The notes below the pieces were generated by a model. It had not been told where the DNA came from. It saw only the letters and a program-made list of their open reading frames with translations, and searched no databases. From NCBI GenBank assembly GCA_937959275.1, contig CALGLU010000041.1, positions 97,178 to 161,177 of the forward strand: 64,000 nt of DNA. Reading direction: 5' to 3'. Of the stretch, positions 57,725 through 64,000 are shown piece after piece. The stretch's first letter is position 1. Every line of letters begins with the position of its first letter. Made by a program: the position numbers and the translations under genes. This DNA is from an uncultured Saprospiraceae bacterium (GTDB lineage Bacteria; Bacteroidota; Bacteroidia; Chitinophagales; Saprospiraceae).

Positions 57725-58249
57725 ATGAAGTCCATACTATTCTATATTAGTTTTACCCTTTTTGCCGTCCCTGTGCTGGCGCAGCAACAAGAGTTCAAAG
57801 TAGAGCTAAGCTCAGACTCAGTCTTATTAGGTAATTATGTTGAGGTAAGTTTTATTGCGTTAAATATTGATGGCGATTTTCAAGTCCCTGAATTTCAAGG
57901 CATGAAGCTCGTCGGAGGTCCTAATCAATCTAGCAGCATGTCTTCCATAAATGGAGATGTAAAAAAACAAACGAATTATAGTTACTTTTTAGAACCGATA
58001 GAAGTCGGTGAATATTTTATACCTCCCGCTTCTCTAAAAGCCGAAACACAAGTATGGGAAACGGAGCCAATAAAATTATATGTCTTAGATAATCCTGAGG
58101 GCATTATTCAAAACCCGTCTCAATCCAAACAGTTTTATTTTGAATTTGGAGATCTATTTGATTCTGATTTAAAGCTATTCAAAGACCAAGATTTATTGAA
58201 AGACAAAGAAGAACTATCTAAACCAAAAGTAAAGCGCCGTAAGATTTGA
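57725..58249 (+). CDS. BatD-like protein with single oxygen-tolerance domain
   Basis: 174 residues: signal peptide (SILFYISFTLFAVPVLAQQ) and one beta domain like the N-terminus of BatD. It shares the motif GGPNQSSSMSSINGDVKKQ with the corresponding SGPSQSSQMTIVNGEMSRK of the next gene, and has a charged C-terminal tail. No membrane anchor. It is probably a tandem partial duplicate of batD. Its stop overlaps the batD start. Confidence 0.8.
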   Translation: MKSILFYISFTLFAVPVLAQQQEFKVELSSDSVLLGNYVEVSFIALNIDGDFQVPEFQGMKLVGGPNQSSSMSSINGDVKKQTNYSYFLEPIEVGEYFIPPASLKAETQVWETEPIKLYVLDNPEGIIQNPSQSKQFYFEFGDLFDSDLKLFKDQDLLKDKEELSKPKVKRRKI

Positions 58250-59970
58250 GACTCAATCGCATCATACCATTTATTTGTTTCCTCATTTTAACTGTCAGCA
58301 TTGCTGCACAGCAAGCCGTATTCACAGCCTCAGCTGATGCCAAGCAAGTCATTCAAAATGGGTATCTGGATGTGACCTTTACATTAGAAAATGTAGAAGG
58401 TACACGATTTACGCCACCACCATTTACAAATTTTAAAGTTGTCTCTGGGCCGAGTCAGTCCAGCCAAATGACAATTGTCAATGGTGAAATGTCAAGGAAA
58501 ATAAGTTATGGTTATAGTTTAATCGCCACTAAGTTAGGCAAGACTACAATTGGTGCGGCTTCCATTCGTGCTGGAAATAAAGTCCTCAAAACAAAGCCGA
58601 TCTCCATAGAAGTACTGAAGGGAAAACCTGTTGCAAAATCAGCAGATGGAACAGTAGCAAAAGAAATCTATGTTCAACTAGAGTTGTCTGATTCAACAGT
58701 CTATATTGGCCAACAGATTACAGCAAAGTATATGCTCTATACACAAAAGGACGTGAGCTCAGCTGACTTCCGTTCTGAGCCTAATTATGAGGGCTTTTAT
58801 GCAAAGCGCGTGAGAAACCTGAATGATCGTGCAGAGCGAGTGATTATCGATGGCGTTCAATATACCAAAAAGGCATTGCGGACGATGGCCATCTTCCCGC
58901 AGCAAACTGGTAGTTTTACCTTTGAGCCAGCCTATATCAATCTTGGCTTACCCGTTAAGAACGGCCGCCGCAATAGTTTCTTTTTTTCTACGCGCACCAA
59001 GCCGTTCTTGACAAATACAGAAGCCGTAAAGATTAAAGTCCTCAATACACCGCCCAATGCACCAGCCTCATTTTCAGGTGCTATTGGAAAATATACCATG
59101 ACTGCTAGTCTAGATAAGACGAGTATCACCACGGATGAAGCACTAACAATGAAGATTCATATACGGGGAGTAGGCGATGGTAAATTTGTAGAAGCACCAT
59201 TGCAGACTAATCCTGCCTTCGATATTTATGATCCCAATGTTATTCAAGATGAATCGACAGAGAGAGGGGATCAAATTAGAGTCGATAAAGTGTTTGAATA
59301 CTTAATGGTGCCAAATAAACAAGGTGCTTTTTATGTCAAACCAGAATTTACCTATTTTGATATTGACAGTAATGATTATATGACGCTCTATGCGTTGAAT
59401 AAACGAGTCAATGTGACTCAAGGTACAGGAAGCCGAGCGGCGCTAAATATTGATAAAGACAATTTGGGTGAATTGATGCCCATTATCAGTTCGACGACTT
59501 TAGGTACAGGAAAATCATGGTTTTTTGGATCACCCATTCATCTGACATTAGTTGGGTTACCGTTTTTTTCGCTTTTGGGTCTTGTCGTATATAAAAGACG
59601 ATTACTTAAAGACGCTGCAATTGATCCATCATTGAAAAGACAGTCAGCGGCCCGCCAATTAGCCATGCGCCGTCTTGAAACAGCCGCACAGGCAAAACAA
59701 AATGGCGAACAAAGACTCTTTTACGAAGAAATCAATAATGGTATCTATGGGTATATCTCCGATAAATTCATGGTTGCACCTGCTGATTTGAACCAAGCAC
59801 ATATCGAAGAGGTTCTCCGTAAGGAGAATTTAGCCAATGATCAGATCTCTATGTTTCAAGATGTCATCAAGACCTGCCAGCAAGCCCTGTACGCGAGTAC
59901 CAGAGCTGAGGACATGTCTACCGTTTATGATCAGGCAGTCCAACTCATCGCTGGTATGGAAGGAGAATAA
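58246..59970 (+). CDS. batD: BatD protein
   Basis: 574 residues, starting at a TTG inside the previous stop. Signal peptide (IIPFICFLILTVSIAAQQ), then tandem beta domains (residues 20-125, 130-265, 275-395), including VQLELSDSTVYIGQQITAKY and TASLDKTSITTDEALTMKIH. A transmembrane helix lies at about 424-447 (SPIHLTLVGLPFFSLLGLVVY), and a cytoplasmic helical tail ends LIAGMEGE. It closes the moxR-bat operon. Confidence 0.9.
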   Translation: MRLNRIIPFICFLILTVSIAAQQAVFTASADAKQVIQNGYLDVTFTLENVEGTRFTPPPFTNFKVVSGPSQSSQMTIVNGEMSRKISYGYSLIATKLGKTTIGAASIRAGNKVLKTKPISIEVLKGKPVAKSADGTVAKEIYVQLELSDSTVYIGQQITAKYMLYTQKDVSSADFRSEPNYEGFYAKRVRNLNDRAERVIIDGVQYTKKALRTMAIFPQQTGSFTFEPAYINLGLPVKNGRRNSFFFSTRTKPFLTNTEAVKIKVLNTPPNAPASFSGAIGKYTMTASLDKTSITTDEALTMKIHIRGVGDGKFVEAPLQTNPAFDIYDPNVIQDESTERGDQIRVDKVFEYLMVPNKQGAFYVKPEFTYFDIDSNDYMTLYALNKRVNVTQGTGSRAALNIDKDNLGELMPIISSTTLGTGKSWFFGSPIHLTLVGLPFFSLLGLVVYKRRLLKDAAIDPSLKRQSAARQLAMRRLETAAQAKQNGEQRLFYEEINNGIYGYISDKFMVAPADLNQAHIEEVLRKENLANDQISMFQDVIKTCQQALYASTRAEDMSTVYDQAVQLIAGMEGE

Positions 59971-60007
59971 AATTCATTTAGAAGGGCGATTATTCTTATT
60001 AAGAAAT

Positions 60008-60015
60008 TAACTTTG
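60008..60015 (+). promoter_or_regulatory. Bacteroidota-type -7 promoter element of asnS
   Basis: TAACTTTG followed by CATTAC, 20 bases before the asnS ATG, matches TAnnTTTG. The -33 element is weak. Confidence 0.6.
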
Positions 60016-60035
60016 CATTACAAAAATTGGATTAG

Positions 60036-61466
60036 ATGAAACGATCAAGGGTTAAAGCATTATTGTCGTCAACAGACTTTGGGTCAGAAGTCACAGTTTG
60101 TGGATGGGTGAGGACTTTTAGAAATAATCAATTTATAGCTCTGAATGATGGGACGACTGTCAAGCCTTTACAGATTGTGGTCGATCGAGAAAATACAGAT
60201 GATGGACTACTTAAGAGAATTACGACTGGCGCAGCTATCAAAGTAGTGGGTAACTTAGTCGAATCGCAAGGTAGGGGACAGACAGTAGAGATCGAGGCTA
60301 AGGAAGTTGAGATACTCGGTGACAGTGACGCAGAAAAATATCCTTTACAACCTAAAAAGCATAGCCTAGAATTTTTGAGACAGATCCATCATTTGAGGTT
60401 TCGGACGAATACGTTTGGCGCGATATTTAGGCTGCGTAACTCAATCGCCTTTGCGATTCATCAATTTTTCAATGAGCGAGGATTTGTCTATATGCATTCG
60501 CCGATTATCACGGGGTCTGATGCAGAGGGAGCGGGTGAGATGTTTCAAATCACAACCTTGGATCTAGATAATGTGCCAAAGACAGAAGATGGCAAAGCTG
60601 ATTATAGTCAAGACTTCTTTGGCAAGATGACGAATATTACAGTGTCTGGCCAGTTAGAGGCGGAGCTAGGCGCATTGGCCTTTGGTGATGTATATACCTT
60701 TGGTCCGACGTTTAGAGCAGAAAATTCGAATACATCACGTCACTTGGCTGAGTTTTGGATGATTGAACCGGAGATGGCATTTTCTGATATTCATGATAAT
60801 ATGGACAATGCCGAAGCGATGCTGAAGTATGTTATCAAATACTGTCTAGAGCATCACGGAGATGATTTGGAGTTTTTAGAAGCACGGCTTGAGAATGAAG
60901 AAAAGCAGAAACCGGCTAATGAGCGTTCGCCGATGCCGCTTCGCGAGAAACTTCAGTTTATATTAGATAATGATTTTGAGCGCTTAACGTATACAGAAGC
61001 GATTGATATTTTGTTAGCGTCCAAACCAAATAAGAAAAAGAAATTCCAATTTGTGATCGAAGGGTTTGGTGCGGATTTGCAGTCAGAGCATGAACGATAT
61101 TTAGTAGAGAAGCATTTTAAGAAGCCGGTTATCCTTATTGATTATCCGAAAGAGATTAAGGCATTTTATATGCGACAAAATGAGGATGGGAAGACAGTCG
61201 CAGCGATGGATATTTTATTTCCAGGTATTGGCGAGATCGTCGGCGGTTCGCAAAGAGAAGAGCGTCTAGATAAGCTTGAGCAGCGGATGGAAGAGATGAG
61301 TATTGATAAGGAGGAAATGGATTGGTTCTTAGATACGCGACGTTTTGGGACGTGCCAGCATGCAGGATATGGTCTTGGCTTTGAACGATTGGTACAGTTC
61401 ATAACTGGTATGGGTAACATCCGTGATGTCATCCCAAGTCCTCGGTATCCAGGGCATTGTGAGTAG
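60036..61466 (+). CDS. asnS: Asparaginyl-tRNA synthetase
   Basis: Class II aminoacyl-tRNA synthetase. N-terminal OB-fold anticodon-binding domain (residues 15-105: [20 protein letters not shown]), then the catalytic core: [20 protein letters not shown] (motif 1), [29 protein letters not shown] (motif 2, AsnRS type; positions about 229-257), and [21 protein letters not shown] (motif 3). 476 residues. The [14 protein letters not shown] form distinguishes it from AspRS. Single gene. Confidence 0.96.
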   Translation: MKRSRVKALLSSTDFGSEVTVCGWVRTFRNNQFIALNDGTTVKPLQIVVDRENTDDGLLKRITTGAAIKVVGNLVESQGRGQTVEIEAKEVEILGDSDAEKYPLQPKKHSLEFLRQIHHLRFRTNTFGAIFRLRNSIAFAIHQFFNERGFVYMHSPIITGSDAEGAGEMFQITTLDLDNVPKTEDGKADYSQDFFGKMTNITVSGQLEAELGALAFGDVYTFGPTFRAENSNTSRHLAEFWMIEPEMAFSDIHDNMDNAEAMLKYVIKYCLEHHGDDLEFLEARLENEEKQKPANERSPMPLREKLQFILDNDFERLTYTEAIDILLASKPNKKKKFQFVIEGFGADLQSEHERYLVEKHFKKPVILIDYPKEIKAFYMRQNEDGKTVAAMDILFPGIGEIVGGSQREERLDKLEQRMEEMSIDKEEMDWFLDTRRFGTCQHAGYGLGFERLVQFITGMGNIRDVIPSPRYPGHCE

Positions 61467-61843
61467 TGTTGCTGTTAACTGCTGAATGTTTAATGTTGAA
61501 TGACGAATTAGCGAGGAGCTACTATCGTTTTGCAAAGGAATATAAGCGTAATAATAATGTCGCACTTTCAACGCGGTACGAAGCGCCGCGCGGAATGGCT
61601 TTTACATTAAATCAAGATTGCATTAGTGAATCATTTGAATTAAAGAATAGCTCTTTTGCTTATCTTACTATGGATTTTACAGAATAGATGCCACAAAGAA
61701 GTTGAGTGTTAGTTGATTATAAGTGGTTGTAGCCATTTGTAGTTGAAAAAACGGGAAGTTTTGGGGGTATTGGGTGGTATGAACAAGTTAGCTGTAAGCA
61801 AGAAAAAAAGATCATATTATAAAAACTACTATTATATTGCAGA
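61467..61843. other. Non-coding region between asnS and the restriction-modification genes
   Basis: A 73-codon frame starting at a GTG (61466-61687) spans part of it, but it has no family resemblance. Its first codons are in a T/G-rich spacer containing GTTGAATG-like and TTAATGTTG-like short repeats similar to other spacers here, so I do not call it a gene. The rest is AT-rich, with no terminator hairpin seen. This is where the composition turns toward the accessory right end. Confidence 0.5.
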
Positions 61844-62893
61844 ATGATTGAAACATTAGAAAAAATAAAGGTTCCCGCCCAGTTTCAAGAATATCCACGA
61901 ATGCGGTTCATGGGAAATAAGTACAAACTCATCCCATGGTTACACGAAATCTTCCAAATTATTGATTTTCAATCAGTTCTTGAACCTTTTAGTGGTTCCG
62001 GAACAGTTTCGTATTTGTTTAAAACCCTTGATAAAAGAGTGAAATCATCTGATTTCTTAATATTTCCCAATGTTATAACTAAAGCAATTGTTGAAAATAA
62101 CGAAGTAGAGATCACGGAAAAATCAATTGACGCAATTCTAAAGGCACCTTTAATTAAAAATGGTTTTGCCTTAAAGACATATAAAAACATATTCTTTGAC
62201 AAAGAGGATTTGGAATTTATTGATTCTTTTTGGAGTCAAATAAACCGTTTAGATAATGAATATGAAATAAATATAGCCAAAACAGCTCTTATTAGATCTT
62301 GTGCAAAAAGACAACCTAGAGGTGTTTTTACTGTAGCTAGCTCTGACAAATACGATGATGGGAGAAGAGATTTGAAATTGTCTCTAAGGGAACATTTTAT
62401 TGAACAATGCCAAATTGTCAACAATGCTGTTTTTTCTTCGAATCAACCTTGCACTTCATTAAAAAGTGATGTTTTCGAACAAAACGACTTAAACTACGAC
62501 TTAGTTTATCTTGACCCACCTTACATTCCAAAAGAAAATGATAACTGTTATATGAAACGTTATCACTTTTTAGAAGGTGTTGCGTGCCATTGGAAAGATC
62601 AAGAAATCATGGAAACGAGTAAGGTCAAAAAAATAAAAAAACCTTTCACTCCATTTTCCTATAAAAGAACTGCTATTCAAACTTTTGACAATCTTTTTAG
62701 ATTTTACAAAAATTCAAAAATTGCGTTATCGTACTCATCGAACAGTATCCCATCGTTAGAAAACCTTACTGACCTAATGAGTAACTATAAAAATAATGTT
62801 GAAGTATTTGAAATGGATTACACATATTCATTTGGAACACATAAAAATGCCAAAGCAAATCAGGCAAAAGAATATTTAATTTTAGGGCAATGA
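61844..62893 (+). CDS. D12-class adenine-specific DNA methyltransferase
   Basis: Type II modification enzyme that methylates adenine N6. Motifs in D12 order: MRFMGNKYKLIPWLHEIF (motif X-like, residues 20-37), LEPFSGSGTVSYLF (SAM-binding motif I), CAKRQPRGVF, and DLVYLDPPYIP (catalytic DPPY, about residue 224). 349 residues. Its stop overlaps the start of the presumed restriction gene by four bases. Recognition site unknown. The gene is clearly more AT-rich than asnS. Confidence 0.9.
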   Translation: MIETLEKIKVPAQFQEYPRMRFMGNKYKLIPWLHEIFQIIDFQSVLEPFSGSGTVSYLFKTLDKRVKSSDFLIFPNVITKAIVENNEVEITEKSIDAILKAPLIKNGFALKTYKNIFFDKEDLEFIDSFWSQINRLDNEYEINIAKTALIRSCAKRQPRGVFTVASSDKYDDGRRDLKLSLREHFIEQCQIVNNAVFSSNQPCTSLKSDVFEQNDLNYDLVYLDPPYIPKENDNCYMKRYHFLEGVACHWKDQEIMETSKVKKIKKPFTPFSYKRTAIQTFDNLFRFYKNSKIALSYSSNSIPSLENLTDLMSNYKNNVEVFEMDYTYSFGTHKNAKANQAKEYLILGQ

Positions 62894-63726
62894 GACGAGT
62901 TGTACAGAGTTTGGATCAAATAATTGAACAGTTATCTGACATCACATCTGACTGGAAGGATGAACATTTTTTAGCTGTTGAAAAACTATTTGAAATAGTA
63001 GACAAAAATGTAGATTACACAACTACAATAACGACAATTCTTGATCAAGATTTCAAAGCTGGTAAGACTTTAATACGTTCCTTCTTATCTTTATCAAAGG
63101 ATCAATTTGATCTTAAACTAAAAGCTAGTTTAACTGGGAGTGGGATTAAACTATATCAAAAAGACAGAACTGCATTTGTAAAGGCTTTGGACAATCTTGG
63201 ACTAAATTCAGAAATAACTAAATTAACCTCTCGGCAATATACTTGGAGGGATATAATAAGTGAAAAACTAAAGTCAGGAAGAGGAAGTGCCATTAAAGGG
63301 CAGAAAAGAGGTCGAGACTTTGAAGATGAGATTGAAGTTGTAGTTAAGAAAGTATTCGGAGATTTAAATTATGATACGAGATGTAGATTTGTTGGAATAA
63401 AACCAGAAAGCTCTGAAAAAACTGATTTTGCAATTCCTACTAAAAACAATCCACATATTCTTATTGAAGCGAAGGCTTATGGAGCAACGGGAAGTAAGCA
63501 AACAGATATTATTGGAGACGTGACACGAATTGTTAACGAAAAAAGGAACGATACTTTTTTCCTTTTAGCTACAGATGGATTAACATGGGAAAGTCGTAAA
63601 AGTGATTTATCTAAGCTTGTTGAACTTCAAAATCTTGGAAAAATATATAAAATTTACACTACAAAAATGTTCCAGGAATTAGAAGATGATCTTTTACAGT
63701 TGAAGAGTGAATTATCTTTAAATTAA
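62890..63726 (+). CDS. Type II restriction endonuclease (PD-(D/E)xK type)
   Basis: 278 residues, directly coupled to the methyltransferase. Helical N-terminal half, then RGRDFEDEIEVVVKKVF followed by the nuclease core: KTDFAIPTKNNPHILIEAKAYG (catalytic Asp and Glu-x-Lys; about positions 177-198), TGSKQTDIIGDVTRIV, and FFLLATDGLTW. The ordering and the E-A-K motif are typical of PD-(D/E)xK restriction enzymes. I cannot name the isoschizomer family. Together with the methyltransferase it forms a two-gene type II system. Confidence 0.82.
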   Translation: MRRVVQSLDQIIEQLSDITSDWKDEHFLAVEKLFEIVDKNVDYTTTITTILDQDFKAGKTLIRSFLSLSKDQFDLKLKASLTGSGIKLYQKDRTAFVKALDNLGLNSEITKLTSRQYTWRDIISEKLKSGRGSAIKGQKRGRDFEDEIEVVVKKVFGDLNYDTRCRFVGIKPESSEKTDFAIPTKNNPHILIEAKAYGATGSKQTDIIGDVTRIVNEKRNDTFFLLATDGLTWESRKSDLSKLVELQNLGKIYKIYTTKMFQELEDDLLQLKSELSLN

Positions 63727-63803
63727 GCGAAGCCTACAGCTAACAATAGATATGATCGCATATCTGTTCGTACCTCACAGAGACGAGAGATATAATTATC
63801 CGT

Positions 63804-63821
63804 CAGACTGTGAAAAAACCC
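63804..63821 (+). mobile_element. Possible left end of an IS1182-like insertion sequence
   Basis: CAGACTGTGAAAAAACCC lies about 65 bases before the transposase start, where a terminal inverted repeat is expected, and resembles the ...ACTGT...AAAA ends of that family. The matching right end is outside the window, so this is a guess. Confidence 0.3.
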
Positions 63822-63885
63822 ATTAAATAATTACTTAATATATACAATTCTTCGTATTTTATAGTAGAATCTAGTCTACTTAATT

Positions 63886-64000
63886 ATGCCACAAATAATT
63901 ACAGATAAAAGAAATCAATTGCAGTTTTTGGATTTAAATAGTTTAATAGAAAAAAGCAATCCTGTAAGAATTATTGATGCCTTTAGCGATAGTTTTAATC
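63886..64000 (+). CDS. Transposase N-terminus, IS1182-like (cut by the window end)
   Basis: Partial frame of 38 codons. MPQIITDKRNQLQFLDLN followed by SLIEKSNPVRIIDAFSDSFN matches the N-terminal (DUF772) pattern of IS1182/IS5-type transposases, D-L-x-x-L-I/V-...-H/N-P-V-R-x-I-D-x-F-x-D-S. The rest lies beyond 64000. It lies beside the restriction-modification pair, fitting an accessory region. Confidence 0.7.
   Translation, partial: MPQIITDKRNQLQFLDLNSLIEKSNPVRIIDAFSDSFN

Noticed and set aside
61466..61687. 73-codon ORF after asnS
   Set aside because: GTG start inside a repeat-like spacer, no recognised motif, no operon context; coding status not supported.

Overview
The window looks like a chromosomal segment of an AT-rich, aerobic, free-living member of the Bacteroidota. 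Evidence for this is: several promoters of the Bacteroidota type (-7 element TAnnTTTG, seen before ahcY, gyrB, rpsF and asnS); a complete MoxR/Bat (aerotolerance) operon; a tsaE-ald pair; an LptB-centred gene string; fasciclin lipoproteins; and a very large LRR/beta-helix surface protein. Almost all of it is ordinary core chromosome. The right edge becomes accessory, with a restriction-modification pair and the start of a transposase. No tRNA, rRNA or CRISPR array was seen.

Layout. 0-5.7 kb: a molybdopterin hydroxylase subunit (IorB type), a decayed small gene, then a leftward yidD-hemB-mocA group with a DUF6702 protein upstream. 5.9-12 kb: two small unknown ORFs, an exported M20 amidohydrolase, an S66 LD-carboxypeptidase, a two-domain fasciclin lipoprotein and ahcY. 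12-20.4 kb: a 1455-residue LRR plus beta-helix secreted protein, an ECF sigma factor with a RskA-type anti-sigma, a fasciclin protein, and a photolyase-related protein with its DUF2256 partner. 20.8-26.3 kb: gyrB, tsaE, ald and three small envelope or membrane proteins. 26.5-35.4 kb: leftward leuA-leuB and then ilvD-ilvB-ilvN-ilvC-ilvA. 35.6-47.4 kb: a helical-repeat protein, rpsF-rpsR-rplI, recQ, an FMN glutamate-synthase-like protein, a Xer recombinase, an Ig-like lipoprotein, lptB and two small proteins. 47.6-51.2 kb: a tripartite tricarboxylate transporter interrupted by a four-helix-bundle gene. 51.5-60 kb: the moxR-DUF58-bat operon. 60-64 kb: asnS, an adenine methyltransferase with its restriction enzyme, and a truncated IS1182-like transposase.

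The most striking regulatory find is between leuB and ilvD. A 17-codon leader peptide, 11 of whose residues are Ile, Val or Leu, is followed by a perfectly formed intrinsic terminator. A 7-base segment just after the leader stop codon can pair with the 5' arm of that terminator. This is the arrangement expected for ribosome-mediated transcription attenuation of the ilvDBNCA operon. It also shows that ilvD starts at 32860, not at the upstream ATG inside the hairpin.

Other notable points: a photolyase-family protein that appears to lack all four Fe-S cluster cysteines of its family; a sigma/anti-sigma/fasciclin cluster that parallels SigK-RskA of mycobacteria; short tandem arrays (8-mers followed by 7-mers) directly in front of genes of the bat operon; a structured leader before rpsF together with a long Ala/Pro/Val tail on S6; and a tandem pair of BatD-type genes.
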